Part shown: positions 27,336 to 36,241 of the stretch, one piece after another
Numbering within the stretch: position 1 is the first letter of the stretch
How the letters are laid out: every line of letters begins with the position of its first letter
Origin: Chloroflexota bacterium
GTDB taxonomy: Bacteria > Chloroflexota > Anaerolineae > J036 > Brachytrichaceae
NCBI GenBank assembly: GCA_017743375.1
Contig: JAGHYX010000004.1
Span: 1-42,334 of the forward strand
DNA length: 42,334 bases
Direction of reading: 5' to 3'
Made by a program: the position numbers and the translations under genes
The notes under the pieces: generated by a model
Database searches by the model: none
The model's input: only the letters and a program-made list of their open reading frames with translations
Told to the model about the DNA's origin: nothing

Positions 27336-28199
27336 ATGCCCAACTTCCCCATCATAGATACACACGTGCACCTCTGGGATCCGCGCCGCTTTCGCATCCC
27401 GTGGCTGGATAGCGCGCCGCAGATCAATCAGACATACGCGCTCAAGGAATACGCTGAACACACGCAGGGCGTCACCATCGAGGCCATGGTGTATCTGGAG
27501 GTGGACGTCGCGCCCAGCTACCGCTTGCTCGAAGCGCAGTGGGTGAACGCGCTGGCAGACGAAGAACCGCGCCTGCGCGCCATCGTGCCCAGCGCGCCGC
27601 TGGAGGATGGCGACTGTGCCCGCAGTTACTTAGAGGCGCTGAAGGCGCTCGGCCCGCGCGTGAAGGGCGTGCGCCGGCTGCTCCAAGCCGAGCCAGACGA
27701 CGCTTTTGCGCTACGGCCGGACTTCGTGCGCGGCGTGCGGGCGCTGGCCGACTATGACTTCTCGTTCGACATCTGCATCTTCCACCGCCAATTGCCGGCG
27801 GTCATCGAGCTGGTGCGCTGCTGTCCGGAAGTGCGCTTCATCCTCGACCACCTCGGCAAGCCGGACATCAAGGCCGGCCTGCGCGACCCCTGGCAGGCCC
27901 ACATCCGCGCGCTGGCTGCGCTGCCCAACGTCGTCTGCAAGATCAGCGGCATGGTCACCGAGGCCGACCACGCGCGCTGGACGGTGGACGACCTGCGCCC
28001 TTTCTTTGAGACGGTTTACGACGCCTTCGGCCCGGACCGCGTGATGTTCGGCGGAGATTGGCCGGTGGTGCTGCTGGCGTCGAGTTACAAGCGCTGGGTG
28101 GAGACGGTGGACGCGCTCACCCAGGGCCTGAGCGAAGACGATCGGCGCAAGCTCTGGGCCGAGAACGCCAAACGGGTTTACCGCCTATTTGACGTATAG
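27336..28199 (+). CDS. Amidohydrolase-2 family TIM-barrel hydrolase (COG3618, lactonase-like)
   Basis: This 287-residue metal-dependent hydrolase has the metal-binding DTHVHLWDP (His10, His12), the FILDHLGKPDI strand and the C-terminal FGGDWPV aspartate. The overall order, with FDICIFHRQLPAVIELV in the middle, matches the COG3618 group that includes L-fuconolactonase and L-rhamnonolactonase. The substrate is not fixed; sugar lactones or dicarboxylate lactones are likely. Its 3' end overlaps the convergent metallo-beta-lactamase gene by 15 bp. Proximity to an UlaG-like lactonase fold could reflect related substrates but may be chance. Confidence 0.85.
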   Translation: MPNFPIIDTHVHLWDPRRFRIPWLDSAPQINQTYALKEYAEHTQGVTIEAMVYLEVDVAPSYRLLEAQWVNALADEEPRLRAIVPSAPLEDGDCARSYLEALKALGPRVKGVRRLLQAEPDDAFALRPDFVRGVRALADYDFSFDICIFHRQLPAVIELVRCCPEVRFILDHLGKPDIKAGLRDPWQAHIRALAALPNVVCKISGMVTEADHARWTVDDLRPFFETVYDAFGPDRVMFGGDWPVVLLASSYKRWVETVDALTQGLSEDDRRKLWAENAKRVYRLFDV

Positions 28200-29030
28200 A
28201 TACAGCTCGCCCGGCTGCAGGGCGTGCATCTTCTGGCGCGGGTTAAGCTGGCGAAGGGCGTCGGCCAGCGCGCCGGCGGGCAGGGAATTGGCGATGAACA
28301 GGTCGTTATGGCCGGCGATCAGCACGTCCCAGCCCAGCTCGCGCGCCAGCCAGGCTGCCTCGACCGGCAATAGGTTGCCGACGATGCCCAGCGCGTCCCG
28401 ATAGGCGTCGCGCCCGTTGACCGGCAGGATGGCGATGTCGGCGCGTGGCTGGGCCTTGAGCATCTCCAGGTAGCCAGGGTAGATGATCGTGTCGCCGCTG
28501 TGGTAGAGCGTGACACCGTTCCACTCGATGAGAAAGCCCAACCAGCGGTGGCCGCGCTCGGGATCCTCTTCCACGCGATAGTGCGCCGAAGGCAGGGCGG
28601 TCACGCGCGCATCGCCGATGTTGATCGGTTGGCCAATGGCGGGGACCAACCGGCGCGCTGTCGGGATGCCAGCCGCATCGGCAATGGCTGCCGCCCATCC
28701 GCTGATCACGAAAACCGCCGCCGGCGAGGCCGTCGCAATCGGCCCGATCGTGCCGGCATCCGTGTGATCGAGGTGCTCATGTGAGCACAACACCGCCCGC
28801 GCGTTCGTCACCTCGGCGGGGTGCAGCGGCGGCGGAAACTCTCGATAGAAGATCTCGCCGGGCGGCGCATCTTCTTTCAGCAGGCCGGTGAGATAAGGAT
28901 CTATGTAGATTAATCCTTCGCCGCTGCCCTTGAGGGCGAAGCCCATCTGCCCCAGCCCCCAAATGGCCAGCGCGTTGGGGGGCACGCGCAGCGCATCCAT
29001 TTGCGCGATCAACGCTTGGTGTGTCGCCAT
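28185..29030 (-). CDS. Metallo-beta-lactamase-fold hydrolase, UlaG-like
   Basis: This 281-residue protein has the metal motif SHEHLDHTD (HxHxDH variant) and later GVTLYHSGDTI with the bridging Asp. The VLCSHEHLDHTDAGTIGPIA region and the SAHYR stretch resemble UlaG (L-ascorbate-6-phosphate lactonase) and related phosphate-less hydrolases. The substrate is unknown. TAGAAT ends 6 nt before the ATG. The neighbouring ABC operon's terminator U-run lies directly upstream, so the gene has its own transcript. Confidence 0.85.
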   Translation of the reverse strand: MATHQALIAQMDALRVPPNALAIWGLGQMGFALKGSGEGLIYIDPYLTGLLKEDAPPGEIFYREFPPPLHPAEVTNARAVLCSHEHLDHTDAGTIGPIATASPAAVFVISGWAAAIADAAGIPTARRLVPAIGQPINIGDARVTALPSAHYRVEEDPERGHRWLGFLIEWNGVTLYHSGDTIIYPGYLEMLKAQPRADIAILPVNGRDAYRDALGIVGNLLPVEAAWLARELGWDVLIAGHNDLFIANSLPAGALADALRQLNPRQKMHALQPGELYLYVK

Positions 29031-29036
29031 GCGAGG

Positions 29037-29042
29037 ATTCTA
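29037..29042 (-). promoter_or_regulatory. -10 element of the MBL gene
   Basis: TAGAAT on the minus strand ends 6 nt before the ATG and immediately follows the U-run of the upstream terminator. Confidence 0.45.
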
Positions 29043-29074
29043 AAGAAAAGCGCCGGCAGGGGCGCTGCCGGCGC
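29041..29074 (-). terminator. Rho-independent terminator of the IclR-PNPOx/ABC operon
   Basis: On the minus strand a 10-bp stem GCGCCGGCAG/CTGCCGGCGC with a 5-nt loop (29050-29074) is followed by TTTTCTTTA. It begins 33 nt after the binding-protein stop codon. Confidence 0.8.
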
Positions 29075-29107
29075 AAACGAGGAGAGAATAAGGGATAAGC
29101 AAAGGAC

Positions 29108-30154
29108 TTAACGCTGTGCAGCTTGCCAGATGCTGGTGTCGAAGGCGGCCTTCACGTCAACGCCTGCTGGCAGGGCTTGATATTTGATCAGCATGTCGGC
29201 CAGCGCCTCCCAGCGCGCGGCGTCCTGCCAGCCGAAGCCGCGCTCGCTCTGGGCGTCGCGCAGCTCGGTCTCCAGCATGAACTTCATGTGATCGGCCTTG
29301 GTCTCCGGCCCGGCATACTTCAGCACGATCTGCACCGCCTCATCCACATTCTCCTGGGCGTATGCGATGCCGCGCAGCGCGGCGCGCAAGAAGCGCGTCA
29401 GCGCGTCGGGATTGTCCTTTAGGAACGATTCGCTGGTCACGTAGGCCAAGCCCAGCGTGGGCACGCCATAGTCAGCCGCGTCCCATATCGTCAGCTCATG
29501 CCCGAAGCTCCTGAGCAAGAACGGCTCGTTGGACTTAAACAGCGGATACACATCCACCTGGCCTTCGCTCAACACGCGTGGGTCGAAGCCAACGTTCACC
29601 AGCTTCACTTTGTTTACGTCGGCGCCGGCAGCGCTCAGCAGGGCGTAGAGGTCAGGCGGCGGCGTGCCCTTATACCCCACGGTCTTGCCCTCCCAGTCCT
29701 TGGGCGTGCGCAGCCCAGACTTGGCCAGCGCGGCGAAGGCCTGCTGCCCCTTCTGGCCGATCAGCGCGATCGAGACGACCGGCAAGCCGGGGTCGGCGCG
29801 CCGCTGCAGGATGGTGGCAGCGTCCATCGTCGTCACCTGCACCTTGCCAGCGACGAGGAGCTGGACGTGCTCGCCGCGGCCCGGGGAGTGCTCGATGGTC
29901 ACGTCCAAGCCATTCTGCTCAAAGAATCCCTTCTCCTTGGCGACGTAGGCCCCGACGAACGGCAGGTTGGCCTGTGGTTTGTAGCCGGCCATGAAGGTCA
30001 GCGCGGTCAGTGCCGCGGATTGGGCTGCGCCCTCCGCCGGCGCCTGGCGGGGCGGTGGCGGGGGGGGCAACTGCGTTGGCGCGCATGCGGCGGTCAGAAA
30101 AGCGGCAGCGAGAAACAGCGAGAGAAAACGCGACTTCTTGTGGATGCTCAACAT
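29108..30154 (-). CDS. NMT1/THI5-like substrate-binding lipoprotein (ABC)
   Basis: This 348-residue protein has a lipoprotein signal with lipobox LTAAC (Cys24), a short Pro-rich linker, then a type 2 periplasmic-binding fold typical of the NMT1/THI5 group (FVGAYVAKEKGFFEQNGLDV). Members bind thiamin-pyrimidine precursors, riboflavin (RibY, reported in Chloroflexota), or taurine/nitrate-like anions. I lean to a vitamin or vitamin precursor because the operon's regulator carries a flavin-type PNPOx domain, but this is inference. It follows the permease by 21 nt and ends before a terminator. Confidence 0.85.
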   Translation of the reverse strand: MLSIHKKSRFLSLFLAAAFLTAACAPTQLPPPPPPRQAPAEGAAQSAALTALTFMAGYKPQANLPFVGAYVAKEKGFFEQNGLDVTIEHSPGRGEHVQLLVAGKVQVTTMDAATILQRRADPGLPVVSIALIGQKGQQAFAALAKSGLRTPKDWEGKTVGYKGTPPPDLYALLSAAGADVNKVKLVNVGFDPRVLSEGQVDVYPLFKSNEPFLLRSFGHELTIWDAADYGVPTLGLAYVTSESFLKDNPDALTRFLRAALRGIAYAQENVDEAVQIVLKYAGPETKADHMKFMLETELRDAQSERGFGWQDAARWEALADMLIKYQALPAGVDVKAAFDTSIWQAAQR

Positions 30155-30175
30155 ACGAACTCCTTGACTTGTAAC

Positions 30176-30958
30176 TTACGCCTTCCAGCGCAGGCATCGC
30201 CTCTCCAACCAGACGATCAGGCCGTAGGCGCATATACCGCTCAACGAGAGGATGAAGATCGCCGCGAACATCGGCGGGAGGTTGAGGTTGCTGTAGGCCA
30301 GCCACATCACCCGTCCCAGGCCGCTGGATGCTCCTGTCCACTCGGCGATCACCGCGCCGACCAGGGCCAGCGGCGCGGTGATGCGCAGCGCGGCGAAGAG
30401 ATAGGGCAACGCCAGCCAGGCGCGCAGGTGGATCATCTCCTGCCATGTCGTCGCCTGATACAAGCGCATCAGATCGCGCAGCGGTCGCTCCGCGCTCTGT
30501 AGGCCCACCAGCACATTGACCAGGGTGGGGAAGAAGGTGAGCAGGGCGGTGATGATCACCTTGGGCAACACGCCGAAGCCGAACCAGATGGTCAGCAGCG
30601 GCGCAATGGCGGCCAGCGGGGTGGACTTCACGAGGATGGCCAAGGTCATCACGCCGCGCTCGAATTGCGGATACAGGGTCACCAGGACGGCGATGAAGAT
30701 GCCGGCTGCCGCCCCGACGCACAACCCGCCGATGGCTTCGCCGAGCGTGACGGTCAGCGCTTGGAGGTAATAGCTTGGCTGCGCCCAAAACGTCTGCGCG
30801 ATGCGGCTGGGGGCCGGCAACAGATACACCGGCACATCTCGCCAATGGACGAACGCCTCCCACGCGCCCATCGCAGCGCATACCACGATGACGGCCAGGG
30901 CATAGGCGCGGGCATTGACCCAGCGAGCCTCACGGTGTTCGACCCAGTTGGTGCTCAT
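30176..30958 (-). CDS. ABC transporter permease (SsuC/ThiX/RibX type)
   Basis: This 260-residue permease has about six helices and an inward loop near [19 protein letters not shown] that contacts an ATPase. The core [20 protein letters not shown] is typical of BPD_transp_1 permeases paired with NMT1-type binding proteins. The ATG (MSTNWVEHR) lies 4 nt after the regulator stop; a 72-codon extension overlaps that gene and is rejected. No ATPase gene is in the operon, as reported for RibXY systems. Confidence 0.9.
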   Translation of the reverse strand: MSTNWVEHREARWVNARAYALAVIVVCAAMGAWEAFVHWRDVPVYLLPAPSRIAQTFWAQPSYYLQALTVTLGEAIGGLCVGAAAGIFIAVLVTLYPQFERGVMTLAILVKSTPLAAIAPLLTIWFGFGVLPKVIITALLTFFPTLVNVLVGLQSAERPLRDLMRLYQATTWQEMIHLRAWLALPYLFAALRITAPLALVGAVIAEWTGASSGLGRVMWLAYSNLNLPPMFAAIFILSLSGICAYGLIVWLERRCLRWKA

Positions 30959-30962
30959 CTGT

Positions 30963-32069
30963 TCATGCCGGAAGCCCCTGCCAGGCGGTGAACGTCGCAG
31001 GGGTGATGCGAAATGCCTGCCAGGTGGTCTGCGCCAAGCGCCCGCCTGCGCCCAGGTAGCGCCGGCGCAAGCGCTCAAGCAGCCCGGCGAGGCCGCCGGG
31101 GAAGTCGGATTCTTGAAGCGGCACGGCCTTGCCGCGGGCCAGCACGCGCCGCAGCGGCGGCCAAGGCTCGTCAACGCTCAGCGAGACGTTCGGGTTGGCC
31201 AGCACATACGTCGCCCACAGCGACCCTTGCCAGGCGGCGACGAAGAAGTGCCTGCCATCCCACTCCTGCCAGACGGGCACGACGTGCGGAGCGCCGTCGG
31301 GTCGCAGGCAGGCCAGCCGGGCCACCCACGGCGCGGCCAGGAAGGCGCGGATGGCTTTGGGGTCGAGCGGTCGTTGGGCGATGTCGGTCGGTTGCGTGGT
31401 CGGCAGCCAGGGCGTATAGCGCAACGCACCCTGACGGTAGGAGAGCCGCGCCGCCATCTCGCGCAGGCGCAACAGAACGCCGCTCAGGTGCGCCTTGCGC
31501 CAGCGAAAGGCCGGCGCGCTCATCACGAGCGCGGCATTCGGCGTCTGGCCATCCGCGCAGATCGGCAGCGCCAGCTCCACGCTCTGGGCATCGTGAACTA
31601 CAGCGTAGCCGCGCCGCCGAACGCCGGCGGCGGGTGAGGGCGTGAGCACCTGCGCAGCGGCGCTCTCTGGCTTGAAGCGATGGCCGGCGGGATAGACGCT
31701 GCGCACCTGTTCGCTCGACTCGACCTGCGCTGCCAAGATCACCTCATCGTTGAGTGGCAGGGCCAAGGCCAACGTCTCACCCAGGTTGGCAGCGCCTGCT
31801 TCCTGATAGAAGGCGGTCTGTAGATCGGCCAGCGGCGAAGCCTGGCTGCGCCAGGCCAGCAGGCGCGGGCCGGCGCGATAGCGCCCACGCCGCTCGGATT
31901 GCTCCACGTAACCAAGCCGCTTGAGCGTCCCCAGCAAGACGAAGAGCGAGCTGCGCGAGATGTCCAACCGGCTCAACAAGTCGGCCAGCTCTGCGCCCTG
32001 CGGCCGCTCCAATAACAGCTCCAATAACCCCAGCGCGCGCTCGATTGAAGACGATGACTCGGTCTCCAT
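30963..32069 (-). CDS. IclR-type regulator fused to a PNPOx-like (split-barrel) domain
   Basis: This 368-residue protein has three parts: an IclR winged-helix DNA-binding domain (about 5-62, [20 protein letters not shown]), an IclR effector-type region (about 70-230), and a C-terminal pyridoxamine-oxidase-like split barrel (about 240-365) with [20 protein letters not shown] and [14 protein letters not shown]. Such barrels bind FMN, F420 or heme. IclR proteins normally end after the effector domain, so the fusion suggests sensing of a flavin-like cofactor. I use the ATG at METESSSS because the longer TTG frame runs through the -10 element. It leads the operon with the permease and binding protein and probably controls it. 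Confidence 0.85.
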   Translation of the reverse strand: METESSSSIERALGLLELLLERPQGAELADLLSRLDISRSSLFVLLGTLKRLGYVEQSERRGRYRAGPRLLAWRSQASPLADLQTAFYQEAGAANLGETLALALPLNDEVILAAQVESSEQVRSVYPAGHRFKPESAAAQVLTPSPAAGVRRRGYAVVHDAQSVELALPICADGQTPNAALVMSAPAFRWRKAHLSGVLLRLREMAARLSYRQGALRYTPWLPTTQPTDIAQRPLDPKAIRAFLAAPWVARLACLRPDGAPHVVPVWQEWDGRHFFVAAWQGSLWATYVLANPNVSLSVDEPWPPLRRVLARGKAVPLQESDFPGGLAGLLERLRRRYLGAGGRLAQTTWQAFRITPATFTAWQGLPA

Positions 32070-32072
32070 CTT

Positions 32073-32111
32073 AGTCCAGCGGGGTGGATTATAGTCCAAA
32101 ATACTGGATTA
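32073..32111 (-). promoter_or_regulatory. Promoter and candidate operator of the IclR-PNPOx operon
   Basis: TATAAT (32088-32093, minus strand) lies 18 nt before the ATG. It sits inside TGGATTATAGTCCA (32085-32098, plus), a 14-bp palindrome with one mismatched pair. Further half-sites follow in alternating direction: AGTCCA (32073-32078) and TGGATTA (32105-32111). Overlap with the -10 is typical for autorepression, and 14-15 bp palindromes are the usual IclR sites. The rest of 32112-32388 shows only the nuoN -10. Confidence 0.5.
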
Positions 32112-32357
32112 CGAGGCAAAGGGGGTGCTCAAATTCGGAGTGATACAAAACAGCGCAGCTCCTTGCCTCGACCGAGTAAGACCTGCCATTGGGTTCTGGT
32201 TCAGGCGTGGTCTATCGCTTGCGTTACTTCTGCGAGCCGCTGTGCGCCTCTCGCGCACTTCTTAGCTGCCGCAAGTAGGCATGAACGGCTGACTGGTCTT
32301 CTAAACACGTCCTTGATGATTTAAATTATCGAATCACTCCGTGCCCCCGCAAGGGCT

Positions 32358-32363
32358 TACAAT
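32358..32363 (+). promoter_or_regulatory. -10 element of nuoN
   Basis: TACAAT lies 25 nt before the nuoN ATG, giving a short leader rather than a leaderless start. Confidence 0.4.
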
Positions 32364-32388
32364 AGCGCCTTGTAGTCATCCTAACACT

Positions 32389-33846
32389 ATGGCTGTGAAC
32401 GAGTTACTCTCCATCCTCCCCTTCCTCATCGTCACCATCGGCGGTATCGCGCTGTTGTTGATCGACCTTGGGCTGAAAGCAACCCAGAAGTCAACTGTGG
32501 CCTGGCTCTCGGTGGCCGTGCTGGCCTTAGCTGGCCTGTCAGCTCTATTCCAGATGGGCCGTCCCCCCGCAGAGGCGCTCTATGGCATGGTGCGGGCCGA
32601 TGGCTACGTGTTCTTCTTGGATGCGCTGCTCGCAACCATCGGGGCTTTAAGTGTGCTGCTCGCTATGCGCTACAACGAAGCGCGCGAGATCTGGCGGGGC
32701 GAGTTCTACGTGTTGTTGCTGTTCTCGGTCAGCGGCATGATGCTGATGGGCCGCGCCCTCAACCTGCTGGTGTTGTTTGTGGCGGTGGAATTGCTCTCCA
32801 TCCCGCTCTATGTATTGTGTGGCATCGCGCGCCCGCGGCTGGAGAGCGAAGAATCGGCGATGAAGTACTTTCTGATAGGCGCGTTCGCTTCGGGCTTTTT
32901 GATCTACGGCATTGCCCTGGTCTACGGGGCCGCAGGGACAACCTCGCTCTCTGTCCTCCTGGATAAGCTCAACGCTGTGGGCGAGCGAACATATGACTCA
33001 GCCCTGTTGTTTGCCGGCGCTGCGCTTATTCTGGCGGGCCTGGGATTCAAAGTGGCTGCTGCGCCATTCCACATGTGGACGCCGGACGTCTACGAAGGAG
33101 CGCCGACGGCGGTCACGGCCTTCATGGCCACAGCGACCAAGGTCGCCGGTTTCGCTGGCATCCTGCGTGTGTTCATGTTTGGCTTTGAACCACTGTTAGC
33201 GACCTGGCAACCGGTAGTGGCTGGGCTTGCTGTCCTGACGATGATCGTCGGCAACGTCGCGGCTTTGGTGCAAAACAATGTGAAGCGCATGTTGGCCTAT
33301 TCCAGCATCGCTCATGCCGGCTACGTATTGATCGGCGTTGCTGCGGGCAACGATGCCGGCGCAGGCAGCGTGCTGTTCTACCTGGCAGTCTATGCGTTCA
33401 TCACGCTGGCCGCTTTTGCCGTGCTCATCGCTGTCGGCAGCAGTCGAGAAGAAGACCAGACCTTCGATGCGTATGCAGGTCTGGGTCGGCGCAGACCCGT
33501 GCTGGGGATCGTCATGGCGATCGCCATGTTCTCGCTGATCGGCATTCCCCCCAGCGCCGGCTTCATGGGCAAGTATCTGCTGTTTAGCGCTGCTATTGCC
33601 GCCGGCTTGACCTGGTTGGCTGTGCTCGGCGTGCTCACCAGCGTGATCTCCGCTTATTTCTACTTGCGGCTGGTGATGACGATGTTCATGCGCGAACCGA
33701 GCGCCATGGACATGGCCATCCCCGCTCATGCGCCACGTGCGCTGGCCACAGCGATCAGCGTGGCCGCGGTGTTCGTCTTCGGCCTGCTCCCCGCGCCGTT
33801 GCTGGACGTGATCAACGCCGGCATACAGAGCGCGGTCGCTCGGTGA
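32389..33846 (+). CDS. nuoN: NADH-quinone oxidoreductase subunit N
   Basis: This 485-residue integral membrane protein is an antiporter-like subunit of respiratory complex I. It has about 14 hydrophobic helices and the conserved core AAAPFHMWTPDVYEGAPTAV with functional Lys/Glu positions, then VKRMLAYSSIAHAGYVLIG. It pumps protons with the other Nuo subunits. No other nuo gene is in the window, although nuoN normally ends a nuoA-N operon, so here it is an isolated gene. The start MAVNELLS follows a short leader; the 16-codon extension upstream crosses the promoter. It converges on the next gene with a 10-bp gap. Confidence 0.94.
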   Translation: MAVNELLSILPFLIVTIGGIALLLIDLGLKATQKSTVAWLSVAVLALAGLSALFQMGRPPAEALYGMVRADGYVFFLDALLATIGALSVLLAMRYNEAREIWRGEFYVLLLFSVSGMMLMGRALNLLVLFVAVELLSIPLYVLCGIARPRLESEESAMKYFLIGAFASGFLIYGIALVYGAAGTTSLSVLLDKLNAVGERTYDSALLFAGAALILAGLGFKVAAAPFHMWTPDVYEGAPTAVTAFMATATKVAGFAGILRVFMFGFEPLLATWQPVVAGLAVLTMIVGNVAALVQNNVKRMLAYSSIAHAGYVLIGVAAGNDAGAGSVLFYLAVYAFITLAAFAVLIAVGSSREEDQTFDAYAGLGRRRPVLGIVMAIAMFSLIGIPPSAGFMGKYLLFSAAIAAGLTWLAVLGVLTSVISAYFYLRLVMTMFMREPSAMDMAIPAHAPRALATAISVAAVFVFGLLPAPLLDVINAGIQSAVAR

Positions 33847-33856
33847 GCTGGCTTTC

Positions 33857-34648
33857 TCACGCGATCTGATCGCTCAGCCAGGCATAACTCACCATCTCGC
33901 AGGCGTGCGTCTCCTTGCCCATCAGCACTTCTTGTTTAACGACGATCTTGTGCTGGTCAGTCCATAGCGTTGTCACAGGGCCGGCTGACTGGCCTTGAGC
34001 GGTCGGATGCTCCTCGATCACGTAGCGATGAGCTGTCATAAAGGGCATGATAGCAGTAGAGAGCTGCTCGTCACGCACGTAGGTATATGTCTGGCGTAAT
34101 ACAAGCGGCTCTAACAGAGGTTGCGTCACAACGACAGCACAGATCTGTATGTGATCGCCAGCGCTCAGAGAAAGCCGCCGCAGGTGCGCGAAATTCATCA
34201 AGGGTGAGCCATAGTCCAGAAAGGTAAAAGGACTACACGCCAGTGTGCTGGCATAGACGCGCTTGGGAGCTGTTGGCTGAGCGGCAGCCTCGCGGTTCGC
34301 TCTCATCACTTCTGCATAGCGCAGAGGTTCTTCGTAAATTGTGATCTCTATCCCGCCGTCGGCAAAAAGGTAGCTGGCGCTTCGTCGCTTACCCTCTAGG
34401 TCAAGTTGAACGCGCAGCTGCTGCGCCTTCCAATTCATGTCCAAATCAAGCTGCGCCCGCTGCTGATTCTGGACGGGCCAGGTGAGATCTATCTCAGTCA
34501 TTACGCGATAGCCACCGTTCAGCAACCCGAATAGCCCCCATACTTCCTCCCCGACCGGGCAACGGTTGTGTGTGATCCGGTAGACGCCATGCGCAATCCG
34601 GCAGGCTATGCGCTCTGAGCCGTCCAGAGAGAAGTCCAGGTCATCCAT
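33857..34648 (-). CDS. Hypothetical protein downstream of rho
   Basis: I do not recognise this 263-residue protein. It lacks a signal peptide or membrane span and seems rich in beta strands, with segments such as YRVMTEIDLTWPVQNQQRAQ and RRSASYLFADGGIEITIY reminiscent of a barrel-like lipid- or ligand-binding fold. A second half starts near TLACSPFTFLDYGSPLMNF. There are two cysteines near the N-terminus and middle but no paired motif. It follows rho by 14 nt and is likely co-transcribed with it. Base use is like its neighbours. Confidence 0.7.
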   Translation of the reverse strand: MDDLDFSLDGSERIACRIAHGVYRITHNRCPVGEEVWGLFGLLNGGYRVMTEIDLTWPVQNQQRAQLDLDMNWKAQQLRVQLDLEGKRRSASYLFADGGIEITIYEEPLRYAEVMRANREAAAQPTAPKRVYASTLACSPFTFLDYGSPLMNFAHLRRLSLSAGDHIQICAVVVTQPLLEPLVLRQTYTYVRDEQLSTAIMPFMTAHRYVIEEHPTAQGQSAGPVTTLWTDQHKIVVKQEVLMGKETHACEMVSYAWLSDQIA

Positions 34649-34662
34649 TGGCCCGGTGAGAC

Positions 34663-36129
34663 TTATTCCCAGTCCTTCGTCAGCGAAGCGAGGAACTCTT
34701 CGTTGCTCTTCGTTTTGGAGAAGCGCTGGAGAAAGGCTTCCATTGCCGCTGTGATGTCATAGCCGGCGCCCTGGGGGGGCGGTGCCATGAGATGGCTCAG
34801 CATACGCCGCATGAGGTAGGTGCGCTGAGCGGTCTTCTCTCCCAGCAACAGCTCCTCGCGGCGCGTGCCGCTGGCGAGGATGTCAAACGCTGGGAAGATG
34901 CGCCGCTCGGCCAGCCGCCGCGAGAGGTGGATTTCCATATTGCCTGTGCCCTTGAACTCTTCATAGATGAAATCATCCATTCGGCTGCCGGTGTCCACGA
35001 GCACAGTTGCGATGATGGTCAAACTGCCCCCTTCCTCGAGGTTGCGGGCAGCCCCAAAGAATTCCTTTGGCGGATAGAGCGCCGCCGGATCGACGCCGCC
35101 GGAGAGCGTGCGCCCAGACGAGGGCACGGTGAGGTTATAAGCCCGGCTGAGTCGAGTTAACGAATCCAGAAGGATCACCACATCGCGTCCGCATTCCACC
35201 AAGCGTTTGGCGCGGTTGAGCACCATCTCGGCCACGTGGACGTGATTCTGCACAGGCTCATCAAAGGTGGAAGCGATCACCTCCGCATCCACGGAGCGGT
35301 CAAAATCCGTCGCTTCCTCCGGACGCTCGGCGATCAAGGCAACCATGAGGTGCACATCGCGGTAGCTCTTGCTGATCGCGTTGGCGATATCCTTGAGCAG
35401 GGTCGTCTTACCGACTTTTGGCGGAGCGACTATCAGGCCGCGTTGTCCCTTGCCGATCGGCGCGACGATGTTGAGCAGGCGCATGCTCAACTTGCCGCTA
35501 GATTCCAGGTTGTAAATCTCGTTGGGGAAGATAGGGGTGAGCTTCTCAAAATGCGGACGATTCTTGGCCTGTTCAGGGTCTTGGCCATTGACAGCCTCTA
35601 CACGCAGGAGGCTGTAGTACTTCTCGTTGTCCTTTGGCGGTCGCACCTGGCCGATCACCATGTCGCCAGTGCGCAGACCGAAGCGCTTCACCTGGGAAGG
35701 GGACACGTAGATGTCTTCCGGACCGGGCAGGTAGTGTTCGGCGCGCAGGAAGCCGATGTTGTCCTCGTTGATGTCGATCACGCCACCCCGCAACTCCAGG
35801 CCATTCCGCTCCGCCTGCGCCCGCAGCAGCCGGATGATCAAGTCGTCTTTCTTCAGCCGGCTGTAGCCCGAAATCCCCATTTCTTTGGCGCGTTCGCGCA
35901 GCTCGCTGAGCGTTTCGTGCTCCAGCCGCGCCATGTCGAACATGTTGCGCCGGTTAGGGCGTGGGCTAGGTGGTGGCGTTGTCCCTTCGCTCGCTGCGCT
36001 CGGCAGCGCAGTGTCTGGTTGGCTGCTCGCTATCAACTGGGTGTTGCCGTTGGTCGTGACCCCGTCACCGTTTACCTCTGCAGCGACGTTTGAGGGCAAT
36101 TCTTCCTGAGGTTGCATGTTTTTCTTCAT
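34663..36129 (-). CDS. rho: Transcription termination factor Rho
   Basis: This 488-residue hexameric RNA helicase ends transcription of untranslated RNAs. After a ~60-residue low-complexity N-terminal tail come the Rho-N helix bundle ([20 protein letters not shown]), the RNA-binding cold-shock-like domain ([20 protein letters not shown]) and the ATPase core. The P-loop is APPKVGKTT, the Walker B region [16 protein letters not shown], and the R-loop region lies near [16 protein letters not shown]. It is divided from glpX by 112 bp without a clear terminator and followed closely by the hypothetical gene. Confidence 0.97.
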   Translation of the reverse strand: MKKNMQPQEELPSNVAAEVNGDGVTTNGNTQLIASSQPDTALPSAASEGTTPPPSPRPNRRNMFDMARLEHETLSELRERAKEMGISGYSRLKKDDLIIRLLRAQAERNGLELRGGVIDINEDNIGFLRAEHYLPGPEDIYVSPSQVKRFGLRTGDMVIGQVRPPKDNEKYYSLLRVEAVNGQDPEQAKNRPHFEKLTPIFPNEIYNLESSGKLSMRLLNIVAPIGKGQRGLIVAPPKVGKTTLLKDIANAISKSYRDVHLMVALIAERPEEATDFDRSVDAEVIASTFDEPVQNHVHVAEMVLNRAKRLVECGRDVVILLDSLTRLSRAYNLTVPSSGRTLSGGVDPAALYPPKEFFGAARNLEEGGSLTIIATVLVDTGSRMDDFIYEEFKGTGNMEIHLSRRLAERRIFPAFDILASGTRREELLLGEKTAQRTYLMRRMLSHLMAPPPQGAGYDITAAMEAFLQRFSKTKSNEEFLASLTKDWE

Positions 36130-36241
36130 AACAAGTACCTAGCCACTTTGTCAGCATCAGCGTTGAGCACTGCTCCAGCCTCGCTAATGCGTCTTTCACA
36201 CCTTACCTTGACATCGTTGTTTGTTGCTGCCAGCACCGTTG

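Noticed and set aside
32100-32388. FMN or TPP riboswitch before the vitamin-type ABC operon
   Set aside because: I see neither the conserved FMN-element core nor a TPP CUGAGA motif in either direction; only the palindromic half-sites and promoter hexamers.
36130-36241. Terminator between glpX and rho
   Set aside because: No hairpin with a U-run is visible on the minus strand; the genes may be co-transcribed.
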